Below, piece by piece: positions 1 through 6,291 of a stretch of 23,239 nt of DNA. Both the position numbers and the translations under genes were made by a program. Position 1 is the stretch's first letter; each line of letters opens with the position of its first letter. The notes below the pieces were generated by a model. The model saw only the letters and a list, made by a program, of their open reading frames with translations. It was not told where the DNA came from and searched no databases. This DNA comes from an uncultured Candidatus Saccharibacteria bacterium (GTDB lineage Bacteria > Patescibacteriota > Saccharimonadia > Saccharimonadales > Saccharimonadaceae): the NCBI GenBank assembly GCA_937958235.1, contig CALFGG010000070.1, positions 1-23,239 of the forward strand, in the 5' to 3' direction.

Positions 1-345
1 GGGTTCGTACGAATGACCAATACATATCCGAAAGTCGCAAGCGTGGGGATGACTGAGGAGCAATGTGCGGCGATAGGCTTAAAATATACAAGTGCCATAT
101 CTGGATTAACACAGAAAGAGGCAACCTGGAGCCCTAGCGCAGAAGATGGATTTGTAAAAATAATCTGCAATCGTGAAAAGAAAATTCTTGGAGCAACAAT
201 TATAGCGCCAAATGCAGAGATATTAATACAAGAGATAAGTTTAGCAATGCGGAACGGATTAACAGTGGTTGATTTAGCTGCTGCCCCACATGTGGGGATG
301 AGTCTAGCTGAAGCCGTCAGAATAACTGCGAGAAAATTATTATAA
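1..345 (+). CDS. FAD/NAD(P)-dependent disulfide oxidoreductase, C-terminal dimerisation domain (5' truncated by window)
   Basis: The reading frame is open to the first base, and the residues before the first internal Met (G-F-V-R) continue it, so the gene starts outside the window. The visible part of about 114 residues has the layout of the dimerisation domain of dihydrolipoamide dehydrogenase, glutathione reductase and mercuric reductase. It begins with YPKVASVGMTEEQ (the family's PEvasvGlTE signature), continues with a strand segment (KKILGATIIAPNAEILIQEIS), and ends with DLAAAPHVGMSLAEAV, which sits where HPTxxE normally lies. A His (PHVG) and a Glu (LAEA) are present but spaced differently from the lipoamide dehydrogenase dyad, so the substrate cannot be assigned. 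The FAD- and NAD-binding halves and the CxxxxC redox pair are not visible. No terminator separates the stop from the tRNA promoter that follows about 20 bp later. Confidence 0.85.
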   Translation, partial: GFVRMTNTYPKVASVGMTEEQCAAIGLKYTSAISGLTQKEATWSPSAEDGFVKIICNREKKILGATIIAPNAEILIQEISLAMRNGLTVVDLAAAPHVGMSLAEAVRITARKLL

Positions 346-365
346 TTAGATTTTGAGATCTGGGG

Positions 366-402
366 TTGACAACTTAATTAAACGTCACTATAATTAAGTT
401 GT
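366..402 (+). promoter_or_regulatory. Sigma70-type promoter of tRNA-fMet embedded in a 12-bp perfect inverted repeat
   Basis: The -35 box TTGACA is at 366-371 and the -10 box TATAAT at 389-394, with a 17-bp spacer; the expected start is near 401, seven bases before the tRNA. The 12-mer ACAACTTAATTA (369-380) is the exact reverse complement of 391-402, so the repeat covers parts of both promoter boxes and the start site. The arms are 22 bp apart centre to centre, roughly two helical turns, as for a dimeric operator. No T-tract follows, so a terminator for the upstream gene is less likely. Confidence 0.8.
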
Positions 403-407
403 TCTAT

Positions 408-484
408 CGCGGGGTAGAGCAGCCTGGTAGCTCGTTTGGCTCATAACCAAAAGGTCGTTGGTTCAAATCCAACCCCCGCCACCA
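408..484 (+). tRNA. Initiator tRNA-fMet (anticodon CAT)
   Basis: A 77-nt cloverleaf can be folded by eye: acceptor CGCGGGG pairing with CCCCGCC except at the first pair, D-arm GAGC/GCTC, anticodon stem TTTGG/CCAAA around CTCATAA with CAT at 442-444, T-arm GTTGG-TTCAAAT-CCAAC, and an encoded CCA at 482-484. Initiator marks seen are the mispaired 1-72 position (here C-C; E. coli has C-A), the A11-U24 pair, and the CTCATAA loop. The usual run of three G-C pairs at the base of the anticodon stem is reduced to two, with U29-A41 replacing the first. The gene stands alone between its own promoter and a terminator. Confidence 0.97.
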
Positions 485-500
485 AATTAAAGATTATAGG

Positions 501-521
501 AGAGCAGCAATGCTCTTTTTT
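501..521 (+). terminator. Rho-independent terminator of tRNA-fMet
   Basis: The stem AGAGCA/TGCTCT (501-506 with 511-516) closes a GCAA loop and is followed by T517-T521. It lies 17 nt after the tRNA CCA end. Confidence 0.85.
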
Positions 522-533
522 GGTATTTTACAT

Positions 534-566
534 AAAAAATAGCAGGTATAAGACTGCTACTTTTTT
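534..566 (-). terminator. Terminator of the pilin operon (usable from both strands)
   Basis: The stem TAGCAG (540-545) pairs with CTGCTA (554-559), and is flanked by A534-A539 and T561-T566. The A-run becomes the U-tract of a minus-strand terminator just after the stop codon at 571; the T-run makes it a plausible backup for the plus-strand tRNA transcript. Confidence 0.8.
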
Positions 567-570
567 ATAG

Positions 571-1866
571 TTAGAACCGACTATAGCTTGAACTTTCGTT
601 ATAATTCTCACATTGGTCCATAGTACCATCAACAGCGGTCCAGCAGTTGACGGTGGTATAGAAAGATTTTCGGGTTTTGCTATTCTTGTCATCATTAAGC
701 TGAATAGCAAATTCCGGATATGGGAAATAGGTGTCAACAAGCTCAACGCGACTTTCGACCCGTCGATAAAGATCGTTGGCACGACCAGTGGAGTCAACGC
801 GAGCCTGGACGCCAGTAAAGTTGATTGATTGTCGCTTGGAATCATAGAGAGAAACAGAGAAGTCGGTTTCAGGAGCACCATATGGGAGAGTGAGGAGGAG
901 AAAAGTGGTAGCAGGATTGCGGTCAGTACTACCTCGATAAGTATTGGGAACTTCAAAGGTAGCGGAACAGAAGAAGCTTCCCTCTTGGCAGTTAACGGTA
1001 AATAGGTGATTACCGTTCTTATCGAAGGTTTCAGAGACCTCAGTAGCAGAGAAGTCATTGCGACCCTTTAGATCATTAGTAGGTTTTAAGAAAAGCATGG
1101 CACGATTAGTACTATTTTCGCTACTCGCAATATTGAACTCTCCAAGATTAAAATTACGGTCGGATTGGAAGAAGGCAGCAGAAATTAATGGAGGTGACAT
1201 CGAATGCTGCCCGCTAGGGAGAAGGCCATCATTTTGATCCCAGCTAAGACCACTGCCACTGCGCTGCTGAGATACATAGTTAGTGTCTGAGAACCATTTA
1301 ATATTAATGTATCTGAGATTTTGAATTTGATCGGTACGAAGAGGGACGATACGAGTGCGAGTATCAGAGCTGAGAGTGGAACGATAGTCTGCGAGATCCT
1401 CTTGGATAGTAACGCAGGTATAGGCCTGTAATTTTGAGGCGGCAGAACCACCATCCTGACTTGAGTCTTTGACTTCTTGAATAGTGACGCCATGTTGCTC
1501 ATCGATAGTACGACCAAGTACATTAGAGATAGTACTGCAATCTTGTCGGCGAACACCATCTTGCATGGCAGCAATAATTTTACTGCAAGGATTCCCGGAG
1601 TTTACAGTATAACCCTTATTTAAGCAGTCGTGATATTTTAGTAGGGCGACCTTAGCATCTTCTACGCCAGCAAGAGCAGAATCATAAGCAGATTTAGATA
1701 GGTTAGAGTTAGTGGTTTGGTTGACCTCAGAAAGAATAAGTCTTGTGAAAGCAAGGGTAATAACACTAAAGAGAATGATAGTGAAAACGGTAACGATCAT
1801 GGACGTTGCACCTTTTTTCGTGCTAACTCCTTGAGCTAGGCGATATTTTTTGAAAAACAGTTTCAT
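571..1866 (-). CDS. Minor pilin of PilX/GspK type (large, lacks Glu5)
   Basis: This 431-residue protein starts with a basic segment (MKLFFKKYRLAQGVSTKKGA) followed by one hydrophobic helix at about residues 22-45 (SMIVTVFTIILFSVITLAF), the class III prepilin layout. The helix begins ATSMI, so the conserved Glu at position 5 is absent; among known minor pilins this is characteristic of GspK/PilX, which caps the tip. The rest is a large extracellular domain with several Cys, including a pair near the C-terminus. The start is supported by a GGGAG ribosome site 5 nt upstream, and its ATG overlaps the TAA of the preceding pilin gene (TAATG). It is the last gene of the operon, before the terminator at 534-566. 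The PilX/GspK call rests on helix, size and gene order, not on sequence identity. Confidence 0.75.
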   Translation of the reverse strand: MKLFFKKYRLAQGVSTKKGATSMIVTVFTIILFSVITLAFTRLILSEVNQTTNSNLSKSAYDSALAGVEDAKVALLKYHDCLNKGYTVNSGNPCSKIIAAMQDGVRRQDCSTISNVLGRTIDEQHGVTIQEVKDSSQDGGSAASKLQAYTCVTIQEDLADYRSTLSSDTRTRIVPLRTDQIQNLRYINIKWFSDTNYVSQQRSGSGLSWDQNDGLLPSGQHSMSPPLISAAFFQSDRNFNLGEFNIASSENSTNRAMLFLKPTNDLKGRNDFSATEVSETFDKNGNHLFTVNCQEGSFFCSATFEVPNTYRGSTDRNPATTFLLLTLPYGAPETDFSVSLYDSKRQSINFTGVQARVDSTGRANDLYRRVESRVELVDTYFPYPEFAIQLNDDKNSKTRKSFYTTVNCWTAVDGTMDQCENYNESSSYSRF

Positions 1867-2783
1867 TATTCTCCCTTTCTATTTTGGCCAGTCGATCTCG
1901 CCGCAAAGTTAAATTTATTGATTGCACAGTAGGTAAAATCGGTCGAGAAGCCGTCGGTTGGAGGGGCCTTGCAGAATTCGCCAACACCAGTAATATCAAT
2001 ACTACCCCGTTCGGTAGCTAAAATAAAAGTGCCAGAATAGAAAGAGTGAAGCGTAACAGAATGCTGAGTGACTGGGAAGATTACAAAATCATAGAGCACA
2101 AGACGATCATCGGATTGCTCAAGGAGCTCGGTAGAGATAGAACCTTTGAGATGAAAATCATTTCTCGTATGGTCAAAATCATATTGAGCCGTTGAGGTGG
2201 TGTGCATTAGTGTGTGCTGATAACAGAGATCACGATTGCTGTCTTCAATTTTAAGCAATTTGAAATCTTTCTTTTCAGCATTCTGGCCATCATTAAAAGT
2301 GGCGGCAGCTCCGGATACAAGTTCATAATCTTCACTGTTTAAAACATAACCAGTATTCCATAGATAACTATGACGACCAGTACAAAATACACCGTTGGTT
2401 GGGACATTCTGCAACAGGGAGCCATTCGACCGCAACCTAACCGTGCCGTAGTTTTGCTGATAAACATACATGCGCGCATTATCGTTTAGACACTTTTGCA
2501 TTTCCGCTTTATCTGAAGCATACTCGGCACGACAGATATCAGTAAGCGCCCTTGCAGGTGCAGCAGCAATTGTACGTGAAAGATCATCTACTAAGAGACG
2601 ACCGGTGGAATTAACCGCACGAATAACTAGCCCCTTATGGTAGGTCGTAGAGATATGAATAGAGATAATGGAGACCATAACCAGAAGAGAGGAGATAAAA
2701 GCAAGGCCGAGGGAGAGCTCCATAATAGTAAAGCCTTTTTTGGAGTGGTTTTTGCTGGTAGGTTTTTGAATTATTCTTCGCAT
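1866..2783 (-). CDS. Minor pilin of PilW/GspJ type
   Basis: This is a 305-residue prepilin. An open frame extends upstream to 2927, but the start at 2783 is preferred: it lies one base after the TAG of the upstream gene and puts the basic leader (MRRIIQKPTSKNHSKKG) directly before the cleavage site KKG|FTIMEL. The mature protein begins Phe-Thr-Ile-Met-Glu, with the conserved Glu5, followed by a hydrophobic helix (SLGLAFISSLLVMVSIISI). The long C-terminal domain contains scattered Cys, as in PilW/GspJ-like tip pilins. No strong Shine-Dalgarno is visible, so translation is probably coupled to the preceding gene. Cleavage and N-methylation by a PilD peptidase are expected from the family; no pilD gene lies in the window. 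Confidence 0.8.
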   Translation of the reverse strand: MRRIIQKPTSKNHSKKGFTIMELSLGLAFISSLLVMVSIISIHISTTYHKGLVIRAVNSTGRLLVDDLSRTIAAAPARALTDICRAEYASDKAEMQKCLNDNARMYVYQQNYGTVRLRSNGSLLQNVPTNGVFCTGRHSYLWNTGYVLNSEDYELVSGAAATFNDGQNAEKKDFKLLKIEDSNRDLCYQHTLMHTTSTAQYDFDHTRNDFHLKGSISTELLEQSDDRLVLYDFVIFPVTQHSVTLHSFYSGTFILATERGSIDITGVGEFCKAPPTDGFSTDFTYCAINKFNFAARSTGQNRKGE

Positions 2784-2784
2784 A

Positions 2785-3702
2785 CTAATCTTTTTTAATA
2801 AACTCCGGATTATAAAGACGAATAATAGTGCTAATGATTGAAGGAATATTGCGATTTGGGCCATACCAACAAGAACGAATATGGAAATCGTAGAATTCTG
2901 GAGCTTGCTGGTCAAGACCGGAATCATCTATAGCATCAGGATTGCTGACACCCGTGACATCACGGGTACCAATAACCCAAAGACCCTCTATACGATAAGG
3001 AGTGACGAAGGCAGGAGTGAGATATAAGTTACTACCAGAATTTGACTCATTGAGGTTGGCGGAACTGTCCGCCCCATTAGAAGCCCCGACCTGTGAAGAA
3101 TTTGAAAAAACTAGACGAGGATACAAGGAAGCCTCCTGAAAGAGTGGCTGATGTTCCCTTGCCGAAACGATTGTACTATCGGGATTTTTGGGGTCTAATT
3201 TTCTAGTATTAACAATAAAGGCCTTATCGGTAAAAATATTATGAACCTCACCGGCAACATTGGCTGCATCGTAATACTGACGGCAATTCTGTTCACTGTA
3301 TTTAGAAATCTTAATAGGGTTATTATTTAAACCATTCTGTACGCTAGTAAGCCGTTGCCAGAGATCACGATATTCCTGCCACTTCGTGGGGTCAATATTC
3401 TGGTCGCGGACCAACTCACGCTCTGAAAGATAAGAGTTGTGAATAAAACGAATTGCTTCAGCCTGGGCTTCGATTTCATTTCTGGCCATGGAAATCTCGA
3501 GAGTACCTTGAATGAGCGAAAGATTTCGATTCATGAGGCCAATCGATACAATGGTAATGATTGAAAAAATAGTAAAACAGAAAATAATCTCAATAATAGT
3601 ATCACCACGTCGAGAAGAAGTAAAAGGAGAGTCTTTAGAGAGACGATCCTTAATCTGGGTAACCTTTAAATTTTTAGGAGAGTTTAACATATACATTACC
3701 AT
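2785..3702 (-). CDS. Minor pilin of PilV/GspI type
   Basis: This 305-residue prepilin has a leader of about 33 residues ending in SSRRG, followed by DTIIEIIFCFTIFSIITIV. The cleavage motif RRG and Glu5 are present, but mature position 1 is Asp rather than the usual Phe or Met, which is rare and might slow methylation or mark a variant peptidase. The remaining residues form a soluble domain with several Cys (NCRQYYD, RSCWYG). Three Met codons at residues 1, 3 and 5 are possible starts and none has a clear ribosome site. It begins 9 nt after the stop of the H-type pilin and ends one base before the J-type pilin, in the position GspI/PilV holds in conserved tip operons. Confidence 0.78.
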   Translation of the reverse strand: MVMYMLNSPKNLKVTQIKDRLSKDSPFTSSRRGDTIIEIIFCFTIFSIITIVSIGLMNRNLSLIQGTLEISMARNEIEAQAEAIRFIHNSYLSERELVRDQNIDPTKWQEYRDLWQRLTSVQNGLNNNPIKISKYSEQNCRQYYDAANVAGEVHNIFTDKAFIVNTRKLDPKNPDSTIVSAREHQPLFQEASLYPRLVFSNSSQVGASNGADSSANLNESNSGSNLYLTPAFVTPYRIEGLWVIGTRDVTGVSNPDAIDDSGLDQQAPEFYDFHIRSCWYGPNRNIPSIISTIIRLYNPEFIKKD

Positions 3703-3711
3703 TATACGCCA

Positions 3712-4758
3712 CTATTGGCAGGGATTATCATTACTATCGATATCAACTAACTGAACTGCGGAAGAATTGTTGCCATCAGCTTTAATGCGGATTGGTCGAC
3801 GCCTCTTGGGGACGAGAGGAATATCATCAGAGGAAACACACAGAGTAAAATCTTGTTTGTTTTGCATTCTGGAATCTTTAAGCTCGTACTCTAGGATATT
3901 AGACGTGCCAGAAACAACTTCACCGAGTGCGCCATAAAGCAGGGCGCTACTAGCATAGGGGCGGTACTGATCAAGACTAGCAGTCTCGCAGGATTGATTA
4001 GGGGCATTACGATTGAGTTTTTCGAGTAAATCACCAACATCAAAAGTTTGACCTGGCTGATCATAGGAATAAGTATGAACAGTGCCGGAAACTGGAGACC
4101 TGACGATCATGATAGCACCACGTAATAATTCTTGATTAGCGGTTTGTTCAATTCTAGCTTGCCATTGTGGGGTATATGAGGACTCTTGTCCTGCAAAGTG
4201 TACTCGACAGGAGCCTGGAGCACTTCTCAGAGTGACAACATTGGCAGCAACGGCCTTAAGTGAATTAATGGCATTGTCACCGGTGGAATTTTCAATATTC
4301 ATTTGACCGGTATAAACACGTCCAATAATGTCGTACATATGAACTTTTGTACTAGGGGCGCCAGTTTCAGGATCTTTCTCGCCGAAAGTAATAAGCTTAC
4401 CATAAACTGCACAGCGACTGCGACCAGGATAATTATCGGTGTCGGTATTTGTCGTAAGGCGTCCGTTTTCATCCCAGAGTGAGTTCAAAGTGCAAGAAAA
4501 ACCGCTGTCTTCTGTGAATAATCTAGGATTTTGCACATTAATAGTAGCTGAATAAGCACTACGGAGATAATTTGCGAGATCTGTATAGGAGTCTAAAAAA
4601 CGCTGTCGATGGATATTGGTGGTTATAGTGCTTAGAATAGCCATTGCAAGAGCAGTGGAGATAGTTAAAACCAGCATGACTTCAATGATGGTGAAGCCAA
4701 AACGATGACGCATCTTTTGCATAGTTTTATTATACATGAGCATTTTAGGTTTTACCAT
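3712..4758 (-). CDS. Minor pilin of FimT/GspH type
   Basis: This 348-residue prepilin has a basic leader, the processing site RFG|FTIIEVML with Glu5, and a hydrophobic helix (VMLVLTISTALAMAILSTI), followed by a helical stretch typical of pilins (RQRFLDSYTDLANYLRSAYS). The extracellular part carries Cys at several positions. Met codons at residues 1, 6, 8, 13 and 16 all precede the cleavage site and no ribosome site decides between them. It lies 54 bp downstream of the membrane protein gene and is the first of the four pilins. FimT/GspH is proposed from this first position and the N-terminus; the domain itself is too divergent to assign by eye. Confidence 0.78.
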   Translation of the reverse strand: MVKPKMLMYNKTMQKMRHRFGFTIIEVMLVLTISTALAMAILSTITTNIHRQRFLDSYTDLANYLRSAYSATINVQNPRLFTEDSGFSCTLNSLWDENGRLTTNTDTDNYPGRSRCAVYGKLITFGEKDPETGAPSTKVHMYDIIGRVYTGQMNIENSTGDNAINSLKAVAANVVTLRSAPGSCRVHFAGQESSYTPQWQARIEQTANQELLRGAIMIVRSPVSGTVHTYSYDQPGQTFDVGDLLEKLNRNAPNQSCETASLDQYRPYASSALLYGALGEVVSGTSNILEYELKDSRMQNKQDFTLCVSSDDIPLVPKRRRPIRIKADGNNSSAVQLVDIDSNDNPCQ

Positions 4759-4812
4759 AAACTTAAAGATGAAGACTACGACAAGAATGAAAAAAGAGTT
4801 GGATAGGGGAGG

Positions 4813-5700
4813 CTAAAAAGAACCGGAGCCGTAAGGAATTGATTCTAGGATTTTAGCTATAGAATCAGCTTTTTCAGTATAGCCAAGCCCCTTGTAGGCT
4901 TCGTAGGAAATACTGTAGTAGATATATTTGGTGCCGTCAAACATATTTTCAGGAATGTAATTAAAAAGTTTTTCTAAGGTCTGATTATATTGTTTGGCTG
5001 TGTTGTAGATACTAAGAGAGTATAGTTCAAGGAGAGCTTTTTGATCATCGTTAGTAATATTAGCAGTTTGAATTCGTTGATTGTAATTATCAAAAGCTTT
5101 TACGGTATTCAGGTTGCCAGCAGAGTCATAGGTATCTTCTAGATAACCTGAACCAATAACCGCATTAATAAATTCAATAGTTTGGAATGGAGTGGCGGTT
5201 TTATTGTCAAAATTGTCAATAATTCTCTTTTCACGCTCCGCAGCCATATCATAATCCTCCTTAAGATCATTGTAAGCTTGAGAGCCCTTGGCGCATCTAC
5301 AGTTCACGGAAATATAGTCAGTAGGGTCAATATTGTTATTGGCTGTGCGAGTTGTGGCTTTTTCGCGAGTTATCTGCGAAACAATCAGCCAGCTGGCGCC
5401 AATGATGATGGCAAGAATGAGGATTGAAGCGCCCACCGAAGATAAGATAAAGACAAGGGGGTTACTTTTTCGCCAATGACCAAGACGTTGACGGAATGCG
5501 GCAAATTTAGCCGTACGTTCAGCTTTTTTAGCGGCCCTCATTGTAGCTCTTCGCATGCGCTTATCATTTAGTTCTACCTGTTTTTCTTGACGTTTTTTCT
5601 CTTTATCAGTCAAAGTAAAAGGATCAGCTGCAGAACCAGCTAGTGTCTGATTTGCGATATTGCTACTGTGAAAGACTTGATCATTATTGGAATTATCCAT
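4813..5700 (-). CDS. Bitopic membrane protein at the head of the pilin operon
   Basis: This 295-residue protein is of unknown function. The start at 5700 (MDNSNNDQ) is preferred over an upstream Met at 5739 because a perfect TATAAT box ends 10 nt before it, inside the longer frame. The N-terminal third is highly basic and helical (KEKKRQEKQVELNDKRMRRA and onward). One transmembrane helix follows at about residues 81-107, then an extracellular domain of about 185 residues that begins with a Cys-Arg-Cys motif and is rich in Asn, Tyr and helices, possibly TPR-like in its last part. The position directly upstream of four minor pilins suggests a pilus-assembly accessory role comparable in topology to PilN/PilO/GspL-M, but there is no sequence support for that. 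Confident as a gene, not as a function. Confidence 0.75.
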   Translation of the reverse strand: MDNSNNDQVFHSSNIANQTLAGSAADPFTLTDKEKKRQEKQVELNDKRMRRATMRAAKKAERTAKFAAFRQRLGHWRKSNPLVFILSSVGASILILAIIIGASWLIVSQITREKATTRTANNNIDPTDYISVNCRCAKGSQAYNDLKEDYDMAAEREKRIIDNFDNKTATPFQTIEFINAVIGSGYLEDTYDSAGNLNTVKAFDNYNQRIQTANITNDDQKALLELYSLSIYNTAKQYNQTLEKLFNYIPENMFDGTKYIYYSISYEAYKGLGYTEKADSIAKILESIPYGSGSF

Positions 5701-5710
5701 AGTACTTATG

Positions 5711-5739
5711 ATTATAGTCTGCGTGGGGAGAAAATACAA
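5711..5739 (-). promoter_or_regulatory. Promoter of the pilin operon
   Basis: Read on the minus strand, TATAAT (5711-5716) has a weak -35 TTGTAT (5734-5739) at a 17-bp spacing. The predicted start falls about 4 nt before the ATG at 5700, so the mRNA would be nearly leaderless. Confidence 0.6.
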
Positions 5740-5768
5740 GAAAAGACAAAACCCCCGACGGGCGGGGG
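5740..5768 (-). terminator. Terminator after the 65-residue gene
   Basis: A GC-rich stem CCCCCG (5752-5757) pairs with CGGGGG (5763-5768). In minus-strand reading it is followed by TTTTGTCTTTT. It starts 6 nt after the stop at 5775 in the alternative frame, and overlaps the -35 region of the pilin promoter. Confidence 0.75.
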
Positions 5769-5829
5769 TATGGATTAAAGCGTAGCAATACGATCAAATA
5801 TAGCTGTGGCAATCCTGTCGAGTTCCTGG

Positions 5830-6027
5830 TCAGAACTCAAATGGAAAACCATTATCGCAAAGAATTGCGCGTAACTCAGTCTTTTCTTCCTGTGAAAGGT
5901 TTTTCGCCTTGAAAGAAGCGAGAGAGCCAAATGGCTTAGTCTTGCAGACTCCTTTGACAAATCTAAGACGAAATTCCTCGCTCGGAATTGCATTAATGAT
6001 CTCTACATACTTTATATCTTTAGACAT
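5830..6027 (-). CDS. Small protein of unknown function, possibly frameshifted at its C-terminus
   Basis: This gene encodes 65 residues (MSKDIKYVEIINAIPSEEFR...). The start at 6027 is fixed by a strong ribosome site (AAGGGGGTGAT, 4 nt before the ATG); a longer in-frame Met at 6090 lies inside the promoter. The protein is mixed charged/hydrophobic with no membrane segment, and ends NGFPFEF followed by TGA-C. In the +1 frame, codons from that point to a TAA at 5775 read DQELDRIATAIFDRIATL, an amphipathic helix, and the terminator begins 6 nt after that TAA. The real product may therefore be about 83-85 residues, made either by +1 frameshifting at TTC-TGA-C or reflecting a one-base mutation. The family is not recognised. 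Confidence 0.65.
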   Translation of the reverse strand: MSKDIKYVEIINAIPSEEFRLRFVKGVCKTKPFGSLASFKAKNLSQEEKTELRAILCDNGFPFEF

Positions 6028-6061
6028 AAAATCACCCCCTTTTAGAATGTCTAGATAATAT

Positions 6062-6090
6062 ATTATGGCATGTTTTATAATTTTTGTCAA
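6062..6090 (-). promoter_or_regulatory. Promoter of the 65-residue gene
   Basis: On the minus strand, TTGACA (6085-6090) and CATAAT (6062-6067) are separated by 17 bp, giving a start near 6055 and a leader of about 28 nt that contains the ribosome site. Confidence 0.75.
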
Positions 6091-6104
6091 AGAACAGCCT
6101 AAAT

Positions 6105-6166
6105 TAACCTCTCAAGTGCAACACTTCAAGGTCTATAGATCTCGAAGTGTTGCACTTGAGGGGTTA
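6105..6166. repeat. 62-bp near-perfect palindrome built from IS30-type terminal repeats
   Basis: The left arm 6105-6127 and right arm 6144-6166 are 23-bp inverted repeats with one mismatch (T6110/G6161). The 16-base centre is itself largely self-complementary. The right half together with its flank (6131-6172) matches the 3' end and right terminal repeat of the transposase pseudogene at 7800-7841 over 42 bp with about six differences, and would encode VYRSRSVALEGLE-stop, against EVYRSRSAALEELG-stop there. It therefore looks like two IS30-type ends joined after an internal deletion, a MITE-like remnant. No T-tract follows either strand, so it is not a typical terminator. Confidence 0.8.
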
Positions 6167-6215
6167 GAGTAGAAGAAAATATGATGTAGCTATATAATTA
6201 GAGGTTTATAAGAAT

Positions 6216-6278
6216 ATGACTAAAAAAATATATAATTGGATAATCTCCTGGCTCGAATGGAAACACCCGAAATTATGA
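6216..6278 (+). CDS. Possible 20-residue peptide upstream of the nucleoside phosphorylase
   Basis: A short frame (MTKKIYNWIISWLEW...) encodes a Trp-rich amphipathic or membrane-active looking peptide. A GAGG sits 11 nt upstream, which is longer than ideal, and a TATAAT lies at 6193-6198. Its TGA stop (6276-6278) is also the TGN of the extended -10 element driving the phosphorylase, so the two would be tightly linked. Nothing else supports expression; it may be chance. Confidence 0.25.
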   Translation: MTKKIYNWIISWLEWKHPKL

Positions 6279-6284
6279 TATAAA
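6276..6284 (+). promoter_or_regulatory. Extended -10 promoter of the nucleoside phosphorylase, leaderless
   Basis: TGA-TATAAA (6276-6284) lies 7 nt before the ATG at 6292, so transcription should begin at or next to the start codon. There is no Shine-Dalgarno. Confidence 0.55.
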
Positions 6285-6291
6285 TATAAAT

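Noticed and set aside
2784..2927. Longer start for the PilW/GspJ-like pilin with an extra hydrophobic segment
   Set aside because: The extension overlaps the upstream pilin gene in another frame and would add a second hydrophobic helix before the prepilin cleavage site.
5853..5993. Independent 72-residue minus-strand gene starting at 5993
   Set aside because: Its first part is basic shadow sequence of the 65-residue gene in another frame, with no ribosome site; only the last 18-25 residues look protein-like and were treated as a possible extension.
6105..6166. Terminator or attenuator hairpin before the phosphorylase
   Set aside because: No T-tract follows on either strand and its sequence matches IS30 ends.
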